Source of the DNA: Alteromonas lipotrueiana
Lineage (GTDB): Bacteria > Pseudomonadota > Gammaproteobacteria > Enterobacterales > Alteromonadaceae
Direction of reading: 5' to 3'
Length of the DNA stretch: 64,000 nt
Assembly: GCF_019249245.1 (NCBI RefSeq)
Contig: NZ_JAESDK010000001.1
Span: 186,001 to 250,000, forward strand
Positions 8,733-17,447 of this stretch are shown here, piece after piece (positions within the stretch are counted from its first letter, which is position 1; each line of letters begins with the position of its first letter). A model generated the notes under the pieces. It did not search any database. It saw only the letters and a program-made list of their open reading frames with translations, and had not been told where the DNA came from. The position numbers and the translations under genes were made by a program.

Positions 8733-10160
8733 ATGAGCGAAAAAATACCGGTCAAAAATATTACACCGGTAAAAGTGCATAAGCCGGCCACCACTGAAAA
8801 AAAACACCATAGTGCCCGTAGCCGAATTTATGTTCGGGCGGTGAAAGGTCCGCTTGAAACCTTTCGTCGTTTCTTTGGGCTGTTTTTTCTGGCGTTATTT
8901 GCCATTATTCCGTGGCTTACTTATAACGGACATCAGGCGGTGTTGTTTGATGTGGCAGAACAGCGGTTTACTTTATTTTCGCTTACGCTGTGGCCGCAAG
9001 ACCTTACCTATCTGGCCTATATTTTTATCATTTCGGCGTTTGCCCTGTTTTTTGTCACTACCTTTGCAGGTCGGGTCTGGTGTGGATTTATGTGCCCGCA
9101 AACTACCTGGGTCTATGTGTTTACCTGGTTTGAAGAAAAAATTGAAGGTACCCGCAATAAGCGAATTAAACTGGATGAGCGCCCCATGGATGCGGACAAA
9201 TTCTGGCGTAAAACGGCGAAACAGGTGTGCTGGTGGACCATTGCCATTCTTACCGGTTTATTATTTGTTGGATATTTTACGCCGGTCCGCGAATTGTTTG
9301 TTGATTTTTTCACCCTGAATGCCGGGTTTTGGTTAACCTTCTGGGTTTTGTTTTTTGCCGTTTGTACTTATGGTAACGCCGGCTATATGCGCGAAATTAT
9401 GTGCACCCATATTTGTCCCTATGCCCGTTTTCAATCGGCCATGTTTGACCGCGATACCTTTACCGTTGCTTACGATACTAATCGTGGCGAAGGACGCGGC
9501 CCCCGCCCCCGCAAACTTGCCCGTGAAACCGCGCATAAGCAAGGTTTGGGCGATTGTATCGATTGTCATTTATGTGTACAGGTATGCCCGACCGGAATCG
9601 ACATTCGCAATGGTTTGCAATACGAATGCATAAACTGCGGCGCATGTGTCGATGCCTGTAATGGCGTAATGGAGAAAATGAATTACCCCAAAGGGCTTAT
9701 CCGGTTTACTTCCGAAGAAGAACTCTCCGGCGGTAAAACACGGATTTTCAGGCCGAAGCTTATTGGCTATTTTGTGGTACTGGTTTTGATGATTACTGTG
9801 TTGGTGGTTAACTTTGTATGGCGGGTGCCCCTTGATGTCGACATTATTCGCGATCGTAATTCACTGTATCGCGAGACCAACGACGGTCTTATTGAAAATG
9901 TGTACACCTTAAAAATAATGAACAAAACCCAGTCTCCGCAAACCTATTCCATTTCAGTAAGCGGGTTGCCTGACTATCGGTTTATCGGCAAACAGCAAAT
10001 TACCGTAACCGGGGGCGAGATAGCCACATTGCCGATTTCAGTTGCCACCGATGCTTATAATCTGGAAGATCCGGTAACAGAAATTCAGTTTACGGTAAGC
10101 TCAGTGAATCAAGATGATATCATCACCCTGACCGAACCTAGTAAATTCCTTTATCGATAG
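8733..10160 (+). CDS. ccoG: cytochrome c oxidase accessory protein CcoG (FixG/RdxA)
   Basis: A polytopic membrane iron-sulfur protein of 475 residues needed for copper delivery to, or maturation of, cbb3-type cytochrome oxidase. Membrane segments lie near 46-65, 92-110, 166-182, 200-215 and 340-358. The CGFMCPQTTW and CTHICPYARF motifs flank them, and two ferredoxin-type 4Fe-4S motifs lie at 275-285 and 299-309. The C-terminal third is the Ig-like FixG domain. The start at 8733 (MSEKIP) is chosen because GGGG lies 7 nt before it; an in-frame GTG at 8691 would add 14 unusual residues and lacks a site. Usually next to ccoNOPQ, but here it heads ccoG-srkA-yqaA and no oxidase genes are in the window. 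Confidence 0.92.
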   Translation: MSEKIPVKNITPVKVHKPATTEKKHHSARSRIYVRAVKGPLETFRRFFGLFFLALFAIIPWLTYNGHQAVLFDVAEQRFTLFSLTLWPQDLTYLAYIFIISAFALFFVTTFAGRVWCGFMCPQTTWVYVFTWFEEKIEGTRNKRIKLDERPMDADKFWRKTAKQVCWWTIAILTGLLFVGYFTPVRELFVDFFTLNAGFWLTFWVLFFAVCTYGNAGYMREIMCTHICPYARFQSAMFDRDTFTVAYDTNRGEGRGPRPRKLARETAHKQGLGDCIDCHLCVQVCPTGIDIRNGLQYECINCGACVDACNGVMEKMNYPKGLIRFTSEEELSGGKTRIFRPKLIGYFVVLVLMITVLVVNFVWRVPLDVDIIRDRNSLYRETNDGLIENVYTLKIMNKTQSPQTYSISVSGLPDYRFIGKQQITVTGGEIATLPISVATDAYNLEDPVTEIQFTVSSVNQDDIITLTEPSKFLYR

Positions 10161-10166
10161 GACGTT

Positions 10167-11138
10167 ATGTCAGATTTTACTTTCACCGGACTAACCCCCG
10201 ATGTGTTGCTTGATGCAATAGAGTCATGCGGTATTTTTCCGCAAAGCGGCTTATTAGCTCTTAATAGTTACGAAAATCGCGTCTATCAGTTTCAGGCCGA
10301 GGATGGGCAGCGAATGGTGGTGAAATTCTACCGGCCTGCTCGCTGGACCAATGAGCAGATTCTGGAAGAACATGACTTTGCTTTAGAGTTAGCCGATGCT
10401 GAGATTCCGCTGGTGGCTCCGTTAGTTATTAACCAGACTACGTTGCACACCTATCAGGGTTTTCGTTTTGCTGTATTTCCCTCGGTTGGCGGACGTCAGT
10501 TTGAAATCGACAATCTTGACCAGATTGAATGGATGGGCCGCTTTATTGGCCGCATGCACCGGGTGGCCCAAGCCAAATCTTTCACACAGCGCTTGCCCCT
10601 GGATACCGAGCATTTTTTGACCCAACCCTTAGCTGAGTTGGAACACAGTTCGCTGTTACCAGATCATCTGAAAACCGCATTTTTTGCTATTGCCGAACCA
10701 GTTATTGAACAAACCTGCCGGCAGTATCGTCCCTTCGGCCTGATTCGCTTACACGGCGATTGTCATCCAGGTAATATCTTGTGGCGTGACGGACCCTTGT
10801 TTGTTGATTTAGACGATTGTCGTATGGGCCCAGCCATTCAGGATTTGTGGATGATGCTAAGTGGCGACCGGTCACAGCAGCTTCTGCAGCTCGATACCAT
10901 GGTTGAAGCTTATGAAGAGTTTCACGAGCTGGACCGCCGCGAGCTGGCATTAATCGAACCCTTGCGCGCTATGCGTATGCTGCATTATATGGCGTGGCTG
11001 TCCAAACGCTGGGAAGACGCTGCGTTTCCACGCGCGTTTCCCTGGTTTGCTGAAGATAAATACTGGGAAAACCAGATTCTGGCTTTAAAAGAACAAATGT
11101 CTGCGCTTCAGGAACCCCCGCTTAGTCTGGGCTTGTAA
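10167..11138 (+). CDS. srkA: stress response kinase A (SrkA/YihE)
   Basis: A Ser/Thr kinase of the aminoglycoside-phosphotransferase fold, 323 residues, close to the family length of about 328. In E. coli, SrkA dampens MazF-linked cell death under stress. It shows the nucleotide lysine (VVKFYRP, Lys53), the catalytic loop HGDCHPGN with Asp198, and the metal-binding DLDD at 214-217. It starts 6 bp after the ccoG stop with AGGAC upstream, so it is probably cotranscribed. In E. coli the gene pairs with dsbA; here dsbA is 7 kb away. Confidence 0.9.
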   Translation: MSDFTFTGLTPDVLLDAIESCGIFPQSGLLALNSYENRVYQFQAEDGQRMVVKFYRPARWTNEQILEEHDFALELADAEIPLVAPLVINQTTLHTYQGFRFAVFPSVGGRQFEIDNLDQIEWMGRFIGRMHRVAQAKSFTQRLPLDTEHFLTQPLAELEHSSLLPDHLKTAFFAIAEPVIEQTCRQYRPFGLIRLHGDCHPGNILWRDGPLFVDLDDCRMGPAIQDLWMMLSGDRSQQLLQLDTMVEAYEEFHELDRRELALIEPLRAMRMLHYMAWLSKRWEDAAFPRAFPWFAEDKYWENQILALKEQMSALQEPPLSLGL

Positions 11139-11149
11139 CATTTATAATT

Positions 11150-11578
11150 ATGTTTACTAGTCTGGGTCTGGCAGGCATGTTTGTAAGTGCATTTCTGGCT
11201 GCCACTTTGCTACCGCTAGGTTCTGAAGCAGTCATGATTGCGCTTCAGCAAAATGACTATGCGCCATTGTCGTTATGGGTCACGGCTACTGCTGGTAATG
11301 TAGCTGGTTCGTGGGTTAATTATATTATTGGCTTTAAAGCCGGACGGCCCGGCCTTAAGCGGTTGTTAAAAATAAGCGAACAGCAGTTTAAGCAAGCAGA
11401 GCAGCGTTTTGCCAGGTATGGCGCTGCCTCATTGTGCTTTGCCTGGGTGCCGGTTATTGGCGATCCTTTAACCATGCTTGCCGGCGTTATTCGGGTAAGG
11501 CTGACTTTATTTTTAGCGTTGGTCACCTTTGGCAAAGGTTTGCGTTACGCGGTCATTTTGTGGCTATTACCTTATTGA
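11150..11578 (+). CDS. yqaA: YqaA family inner membrane protein
   Basis: A 142-residue membrane protein of the small YqaA branch of the DedA/SNARE-associated superfamily. It has several hydrophobic segments, an amphipathic reentrant-like motif (FLAATLLPLGSEAVM, about residues 15-30) and the Gly/Pro-rich segment WVPVIGDPLTMLAGV expected of the family. Relatives take part in lipid or proton-linked membrane homeostasis, but YqaA itself is uncharacterised. It begins 11 bp after srkA and ends the ccoG-srkA-yqaA unit. The btuB promoter and riboswitch follow. Confidence 0.85.
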   Translation: MFTSLGLAGMFVSAFLAATLLPLGSEAVMIALQQNDYAPLSLWVTATAGNVAGSWVNYIIGFKAGRPGLKRLLKISEQQFKQAEQRFARYGAASLCFAWVPVIGDPLTMLAGVIRVRLTLFLALVTFGKGLRYAVILWLLPY

Positions 11579-11604
11579 TATTCCCTTCTTTTTTGCTCGC
11601 TTTT

Positions 11605-11633
11605 TTGCTCCGCCGCCTGAATTTTTGTATACT
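11605..11633 (+). promoter_or_regulatory. sigma70-like promoter for the btuB leader
   Basis: TTGCTC (-35, 11605-11610) and TATACT (-10, 11628-11633) are 17 bp apart. The predicted start near 11640 coincides with the 5' edge of the riboswitch. Confidence 0.5.
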
Positions 11634-11639
11634 GCGCCG

Positions 11640-11850
11640 CGTTCAGGTGCCTGCCAGTAGCGCAGGGTAAACGGGAAGTCAGTTCAATGCTGACGCTGCC
11701 CCCGCAACGGTAATCTCTCCCAGCTTTGGGTTTATGTTCATTAGTATTTACTTACTAACTCTTACCACTGTGCTTCATACCACGGGAAGGTCGACATAAC
11801 TTTGGTCACAGACCAAAAGAGAGAAAGCCCGGATACCGGCCTGATAAGTC
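11640..11850 (+). ncRNA. cobalamin (B12) riboswitch
   Basis: The leader carries the recognisable cobalamin aptamer: GGTGCC at 11646-11651, then AAACGGGAAG (11669-11678), the GCTGCCCCCGCAACGG core (11695-11710), and the B12 box near 11825-11843 (GCCCGGATACCGGCC). It should lower btuB expression when adenosylcobalamin is plentiful. A short GC-rich hairpin (11851-11871) follows without a U-run, so control is probably at translation. Confidence 0.92.
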
Positions 11851-11914
11851 CACCCGCCTTGGTGCGGTGGTTCGGTGAATGACACTCGGGCGGAGTGTAC
11901 AAACGAGAAACTTC

Positions 11915-13825
11915 ATGACAAACCTAATGTCCCGTAACATTTTAGCGGCCGGTATCACAAGTTATGCCCTGGCCGTGGCTCCCGCAATAGCTAACCCTGC
12001 TCCGGCAGATATTGAAACCCTTACCGTAACAGGCACTCGTTTGCCTTTTGACTTAAGCCAGCTTCCGGCCACCAGTACGGTGATTGATCAGCAGGAAATT
12101 TCCCGTTCTGGGGCGTTACAAGTCACCGACTTACTTCGCGCCCTGCCTGGAATAACTATTGCTCAATCGGGTAGCCCTGGCGCATTAACTGAAATTCGGG
12201 TACGTGGTAGCGAAACTAACCATTTACTGGTGCTTATTGATGGTGTGGTTGCCAATGATATAGGCCAGGGCAGCGCGATTGACTTGGCCCATTTAACCGC
12301 TTTGAATATTACCCGCATTGAGCTGTTACAGGGTGCGCAAAGTGCCTTATGGGGCAGTGGCGCTATTGGTGGTGTTCTTAGCATTACCACAACCGCGCAA
12401 AGTCAGTCTCCTAAGCAGCAAGTTCAAGTGGGCGTTGGCAGTGACAATACCACCGAAATATCCCTGAATGCGTCTGGTACTTCTGGCAATTTACAATTTT
12501 CAAGCTATGCAAGTTTCTTCGAAACTGCGGGTGACAATATTTCTTTGACCGGCGACGAAGATGACGGATACCGCAATATTTCAACGGGTGGTACATTACG
12601 CTGGGCAGCCAGTGACGAGCACCAGTTTCTGGCTAACGCCCGGCTGGTTGACTACGTGACCGATTATGACGCCGTTGATTATGTTAATACAGGGTTGCCG
12701 GTCGATGCTGCGAACGTTACCGACGGTAAACAAATTAGTGGGCAGTTGCGCTGGCACTTTACCCCTTCTGGCAGCGACTACCAAAGCGATGTGGCGTTGC
12801 ATTATCGCCAGGATAAAAATAACAGCACTGCCAGTGGTGTGTTTGATGGCGGCACCACCGGCGAGCGCTATCAGCTGCGCTGGACAAACCGTTTTCAATA
12901 CGCGGGGTGGCAGCTGGCTGGCGGTCTTGAACATCTCCTGCGTCAGTTTGAACAGCGCGGTATAAACACGTTTGGTGATCCGAACCAAAAGCAGCAAAAT
13001 CACACCACCAGTGTTTTTACCGAGGCCGGTAAAACCCTGGTTGAAGACATTATAGCCACCGCTTCACTACGTTTTGATCAAAACAGCGAGTTTGATAACT
13101 CTTTAAGTTATCGTGCTGGTTTAACCTGGCAAGCCACGCAGCAGTACCAGTTATTTGTGAGTCATGCTAAGGCCGTTAAAAATCCTACCTTTACCGAACG
13201 TTTTGGATTTTTTCCGGATACCTTTGCCGGCAATCCCGACTTACAACCAGAACAGAGCCAGCAGTGGGAAGTCGGTGCACGGGCACAGTGGAATACTCGT
13301 TGGTCAGGTAAATTAAGCTATTTTGATGCGCAACTTGAAGATGAAATCAATGGCTTTGTATTTGACCCTGTGACCATGCTTAGCACGGCGGCCAACAAAG
13401 ACACCGACAGTCAGCGTGAAGGCGTTGAAGCACAATTACAATGGCATTCCAAGGCCGTGGATGTTCGTGCTACCTACAGCTATCTTGACGCTAAGGAGCC
13501 CGGCCAGGCAGAGCTACGCCGGGCTGCGCACCAGGCTTCACTTGTCGTGTCTGCACAGTTGCCTCTGCCTGGGCTAAGCGCCTACACCAAAATTGCCTAT
13601 ACCGGTACCCGGCAGGATATCTATTTCCCACCCTTCCCTGCTATGTCTGAGGTTGTCAATTTGTCACCTTATACACTTGTAAGTGTTAATGTGGGTTATC
13701 AGCTTACCCCGGCGTGGAAGTTAGCGTTAAGGGTGGATAATGCTTTTGATGAAGATTATCAGGATATCGTAGGTTATAGCGAAAACGAACGACGGCTGCG
13801 TCTGACGGCAAGCTACTCATTCTAA
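11915..13825 (+). CDS. btuB: TonB-dependent vitamin B12 receptor BtuB
   Basis: Outer-membrane cobalamin transporter of about 636 residues. After a signal peptide (ending near AVAPAIA) comes the TonB box region ETLTVTGTR, then the plug domain (SGALQVTDLLRALPGI, LVLIDGV, RIELLQGAQSALWGSGAIGG), then the barrel, ending in the aromatic terminus TASYSF. The B12 riboswitch directly upstream settles the substrate class. The start is ambiguous: 11879 opens the frame, but 11915 (MTNLMSRN) gives a normal signal peptide and is preferred. Only weak ribosome-binding sequence is seen before either, as expected where a riboswitch controls access. No other cobalamin genes are nearby. Confidence 0.93.
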   Translation: MTNLMSRNILAAGITSYALAVAPAIANPAPADIETLTVTGTRLPFDLSQLPATSTVIDQQEISRSGALQVTDLLRALPGITIAQSGSPGALTEIRVRGSETNHLLVLIDGVVANDIGQGSAIDLAHLTALNITRIELLQGAQSALWGSGAIGGVLSITTTAQSQSPKQQVQVGVGSDNTTEISLNASGTSGNLQFSSYASFFETAGDNISLTGDEDDGYRNISTGGTLRWAASDEHQFLANARLVDYVTDYDAVDYVNTGLPVDAANVTDGKQISGQLRWHFTPSGSDYQSDVALHYRQDKNNSTASGVFDGGTTGERYQLRWTNRFQYAGWQLAGGLEHLLRQFEQRGINTFGDPNQKQQNHTTSVFTEAGKTLVEDIIATASLRFDQNSEFDNSLSYRAGLTWQATQQYQLFVSHAKAVKNPTFTERFGFFPDTFAGNPDLQPEQSQQWEVGARAQWNTRWSGKLSYFDAQLEDEINGFVFDPVTMLSTAANKDTDSQREGVEAQLQWHSKAVDVRATYSYLDAKEPGQAELRRAAHQASLVVSAQLPLPGLSAYTKIAYTGTRQDIYFPPFPAMSEVVNLSPYTLVSVNVGYQLTPAWKLALRVDNAFDEDYQDIVGYSENERRLRLTASYSF

Positions 13826-13846
13826 GCCCGCTTTTATATCTTTGCT

Positions 13847-13883
13847 CGCCATGTTCGGCTATTTTTGTTGGCATGGCGCTTTT
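13847..13883 (+). terminator. possible btuB terminator
   Basis: CGCCATG (13847-13853) pairs with CATGGCG (13872-13878) across an 18-nt loop and is followed by CTTTT. The stem is fair and the T-run short. Confidence 0.4.
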
Positions 13884-14002
13884 CAAACGGTGGACTATAG
13901 TTATCAGATATTCCTAATTTTGATACTCGCGCAGCAGCTCGATAGAGGTTACTTTATCCCCTGACAAATCTTCTGCGCATTAAAAGGACATCCTATTCAA
14001 CG

Positions 14003-15487
14003 ATGAAACAAGATTATGCGGCCATATTAGAGCAGCTTCCCGTATGTTTGATCTATAAACCTGTAAACTCAAAGACCTATGCTTTTTCAACTGAGTTTCG
14101 GCGGCAATTTATGTTGTCTGAATCTGATACTCTGTCACACTTTTCTTTTTTTAATGCGTTTTCGGGCGAAGCTGTTTGCAGCTCAGACTCTCCATTGGTG
14201 GTAGCCGAGCGCGCGAACGAAGTTTGCCAGCGGGTACATATTGTCGCGCGCGATACCCGTTACACCTGTATTTTTCATAGCACACATGTGTGTTACGAAA
14301 ATCAGCATCGGTATCTTATTATACGAGTTAGTATTGATGATGTTCAGGATATAGAATCACGAATGATGAACGCTTCTTTAGCCAGTCATTTGTCGTTTTC
14401 TATGTTGTTGTCCTCAATATCCACCCAATTGATTAATGCCAAATCGAATCAAACCGACTCGCTCATAGAACAAAGCCTGGGCTCGTTCGGCCAATTTTTT
14501 AACGCCGATCGCTGTTATTTGTTCCGCTTTTCACATGACAAACGATTTATGGATAACACCCACGAATGGACGGCGCCGGGGGTAACGCCCTATAAAGACG
14601 AGTTACAGCAAATGCCGCTTGACCACCTGCCTTATTTTGACGCGGCAATAAAGACAGAAGCTGTATTTAAGGTTGATGATGTACAAAAACTACCTACAGA
14701 AGCACATCTTGAACAAGCAGAGTTTGAACGCGAAGGCATTCGGTCGGTACTGTGCGTCGCCGTATACTTAAACGACGATTTGTTCGGGTTTATTGGTTGC
14801 GATATTTTATCGCACGTCCACCATTGGCGTCATTTTGAGGTACGCTACCTGAAACTCATTGGCGAGATGGTCAGCGAAACATTAATCAATGTGAATAACC
14901 GGCGTACATTACAGTTATTGCAAAAAGAATTAATCGAGGCCAACAAATCCCTTGAAAAGCAGGTCAATATTGATGGGTTAACTGGTATTGCAAATCGCCG
15001 CTTTTTTGATATCAGTCTGGCTCGTGACTGGTCCAATGCGCAATTTAATCTGCGCGCATTAAGTTTGCTTATTATTGATGTCGATTTTTTTAAGCGTTAC
15101 AACGATACCTACGGTCATGTTAGTGGTGACGAGGCTCTGCGCAAGATAGCTCAAACGATAAACAATACAATGCGTTCCCACGGAGGGTTAGCCGCCCGTT
15201 ACGGAGGCGAAGAGTTTGCGGTTATTTTACCATCAAAAACCGAGCACACCTGTTACGCCGCCGCACTAAAAATTTTAGAGGCGGTACGAGAGCTTAAAAT
15301 AGAATTTTCATCCAACAAAACTGAGGGTATTGTCACAGTAAGTATAGGTTGTGCCTGTACCACTTACCATGCAGATGAGTCTATTCAAGGCTTGATAAAC
15401 CGGGCGGATCAAGCGCTTTATCAAGCGAAAGCCGGCGGAAGAAATACCGTATTTTTTGACAACTTCACGTCGAAATGTTCGGTATAA
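14003..15487 (+). CDS. GAF-GGDEF diguanylate cyclase
   Basis: A soluble 494-residue protein likely to make c-di-GMP. A divergent N-terminal sensor region (about 1-130) is followed by a GAF domain (about 150-295; FFNADRCYLFRF and EGIRSVLCVAVYLNDDLFGFIGCD), a short coiled linker (LLQKELIEANKSLEKQ) and the GGDEF domain (about 320-490) starting at DGLTGIANRRFFD. The active-site motif is GGEEF at 401-405. The position of the product-inhibition RxxD motif reads RSHG, so feedback control by c-di-GMP is probably absent. It stands alone, preceded by AAAGGACA-type ribosome-binding sequence. The GAF ligand is unknown. Confidence 0.9.
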   Translation: MKQDYAAILEQLPVCLIYKPVNSKTYAFSTEFRRQFMLSESDTLSHFSFFNAFSGEAVCSSDSPLVVAERANEVCQRVHIVARDTRYTCIFHSTHVCYENQHRYLIIRVSIDDVQDIESRMMNASLASHLSFSMLLSSISTQLINAKSNQTDSLIEQSLGSFGQFFNADRCYLFRFSHDKRFMDNTHEWTAPGVTPYKDELQQMPLDHLPYFDAAIKTEAVFKVDDVQKLPTEAHLEQAEFEREGIRSVLCVAVYLNDDLFGFIGCDILSHVHHWRHFEVRYLKLIGEMVSETLINVNNRRTLQLLQKELIEANKSLEKQVNIDGLTGIANRRFFDISLARDWSNAQFNLRALSLLIIDVDFFKRYNDTYGHVSGDEALRKIAQTINNTMRSHGGLAARYGGEEFAVILPSKTEHTCYAAALKILEAVRELKIEFSSNKTEGIVTVSIGCACTTYHADESIQGLINRADQALYQAKAGGRNTVFFDNFTSKCSV

Positions 15488-15502
15488 CTACTTAGCTTCT
15501 TA

Positions 15503-15531
15503 TTTGATTAGATTAAATTAATCTAATCAAA
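15503..15531. repeat. near-perfect AT-rich palindrome
   Basis: Two 14-bp arms (TTTGATTAGATTAA and its exact complement) flank a single central A. It lies 16 bp after the diguanylate cyclase stop. It may act as a terminator hairpin, though no T-run follows, or as a binding site for a dimeric protein. Confidence 0.5.
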
Positions 15532-15783
15532 ATATCTACATACATCATGACCAGAAAACACTCAATCAATTGTTTTAGTTGATTTTATTGGTATTCCCTG
15601 GCGCTCTGCTGTGATTGCGCAGCGATATTGAAAATGGTTCTTTTGTGGTAGACTACATGCCTCATTCCTGAATCGTTATCCAATCCTGTTCGCACAGGTG
15701 TAGCAGTTTTCCCTATTAATTTATGGCTCTTGGTGAAAACCGGATTTAACGTTCACCCTAAACCTTGCCTGGAGGCTTTAAAA

Positions 15784-16161
15784 ATGAAACGTCTATTGGC
15801 CAATATTGAACAGGTTGCTATAGGACCCGTTCTTTTAAATACCGATGTTACCACTGTAATTTCAGTGTTTTGTGAAACATTTTCTCATCAGGTGCAGGAA
15901 ATCAGTACCGTTTCTGATGAAGGCTATATGAAAGTGACGTTACACAATGGTATTCCAGCATATTGTTATATGGACATCGACGGTGATGTTTTAATTGAGC
16001 TTGAAGACACAACCCATCTGTCGGTTCACACTTTCAAAAAAGAATATGGCCGGTGGCAGTATGTGGGGCAAACCCGTTACGGTATTGCCGGTACGCAAAC
16101 GCCTGCTGGCACGCAACTAAAAGCCCGGATTCAACCTGCACCCATGTTGGCTTGCGGTTAA
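15784..16161 (+). CDS. unknown small cytosolic protein
   Basis: A 125-residue protein with no signal peptide or membrane segment. I do not recognise it. The start at 15784 (MKRLLANIEQ) is chosen because GGAGG lies 8 nt before it at 15771-15775; the frame remains open upstream to 15730, but that stretch lacks a ribosome-binding site. The centre is acidic (YMDIDGDVLIELEDT) and the tail basic. The strong ribosome-binding site argues for a real, well-translated gene. It is monocistronic by spacing. Confidence 0.6.
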   Translation: MKRLLANIEQVAIGPVLLNTDVTTVISVFCETFSHQVQEISTVSDEGYMKVTLHNGIPAYCYMDIDGDVLIELEDTTHLSVHTFKKEYGRWQYVGQTRYGIAGTQTPAGTQLKARIQPAPMLACG

Positions 16162-16325
16162 AACTGTCTTAGTTGAGCAGCCTTTTGGGATTGTAGCGGG
16201 GCGCTAAAGTCAGGCAGGTATTGAACGTGTAAGGCCCTCAGTTAGTCGCAATACTGGTTTTATTTCTTGTTTTATTTTGTGTTATCCCAACCTAGTTGAG
16301 CATCGGCATTAAATTGGAGTTGTCT

Positions 16326-17342
16326 ATGTCTCAGCCCGTACCCTTTTCTGTGTTAGACCTAGCCCATATAGGTCAAAATCAAACCACGCAACATGCTATT
16401 GCCCAGACCCATAAAATGGCTCAGTGCGCCGAAGCGTCTGGCTTTGAACGTTTTTGGCTGGCAGAACATCACGGTATGCGAGGCGTTGCTAGTGCCGCCA
16501 CCGCCGTTATGTTGGCTGGAGTAGGTAATGTCACCAGTAAGATTCGTATTGGCTCAGGGGGCGTAATGTTACCCAACCATTCCCCTTTAGTTATCGCCGA
16601 GCAATTTGGAACTCTTGCAGCAATGTTTCCTGGTCGAATTGATTTGGGGCTGGGACGTGCGCCGGGCACAGATATGGCAACCGCCAAGGCGCTACGGCGT
16701 AATTTACAAGCTTCGGTAGAAGACTATCCGGCTGATGTCGCGCAACTGCAAGCTTACCTACAAGATGAAAATAACAGTATGAATGTTATCGCCATACCAG
16801 GTGCAGGTAGCCATGTGCCATTATGGCTTTTAGGCTCAAGCTTGTATTCAGCGCAACTGGCCGGCAAATTAGGCCTGCCTTATTCATTTGCCTCTCATTT
16901 TGCCCCAGAAGCACTACACGATGCCATTCGTATCTATAAAATGAACTTTACTGCGTCAGCACAGCTGTCTGAACCTTATGTAAGTGCTGGTGTAATGGCG
17001 GTGGTAGGCGATACAGACGAACATGCTCAGTATTTGTTTTCCTCGGTACAGCAACAATTTGCAAATTTGCGCCGAGGCAGTAATGAACCCATGCCTGCGC
17101 CGGTAGATAGTATTGAAGCAAAATTACAGGAACACGAGTTAGCAGCGATTAATCATACGCTACGTTATGCAGTGGTCGGCGACGAGCAAACCGTAGAGCA
17201 ACAGTTAAGTGATTTTGTAGCTGCTACCGATATTGATGAAGTTATTCTCTCAGTGCCTATATACGACCCCACATTATGTTTAGATGCGGTGTCGAAAATA
17301 GGCAGCATGACCCAGGTCAAAGCGGTGCCTTCCTGGCGTTAA
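16326..17342 (+). CDS. LLM-class flavin-dependent oxidoreductase (luciferase-like)
   Basis: A 338-residue TIM-barrel protein of the bacterial luciferase-like family, MsnO8/YhbW type. It uses reduced flavin to oxidise an unknown small substrate. Recognisable stretches are FSVLDLAHIG at the N-terminus, FERFWLAEHHGM (near 46-57), KIRIGSGGVMLPNHSPLVIAEQFGTL and GRIDLGLGRAPG. The start at 16326 is favoured by GGAG 6 nt upstream over an earlier in-frame codon at 16296. It is a single-gene unit. Substrate cannot be inferred from sequence or context. Confidence 0.88.
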   Translation: MSQPVPFSVLDLAHIGQNQTTQHAIAQTHKMAQCAEASGFERFWLAEHHGMRGVASAATAVMLAGVGNVTSKIRIGSGGVMLPNHSPLVIAEQFGTLAAMFPGRIDLGLGRAPGTDMATAKALRRNLQASVEDYPADVAQLQAYLQDENNSMNVIAIPGAGSHVPLWLLGSSLYSAQLAGKLGLPYSFASHFAPEALHDAIRIYKMNFTASAQLSEPYVSAGVMAVVGDTDEHAQYLFSSVQQQFANLRRGSNEPMPAPVDSIEAKLQEHELAAINHTLRYAVVGDEQTVEQQLSDFVAATDIDEVILSVPIYDPTLCLDAVSKIGSMTQVKAVPSWR

Positions 17343-17447
17343 GCGTCTAGCCCGAGATTTTTAGTCTTACACTTTTTACAGGTGGCTAGGCGAAATGTTA
17401 TCGCTGTGGTAACCTTTTAAACAATTACGCTAAGAGGAAAGCAATGC

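Noticed and set aside
12596..13003. 135-codon frame on the minus strand inside btuB
   Set aside because: Shadow of the btuB coding sequence, with no start signal or similarity.
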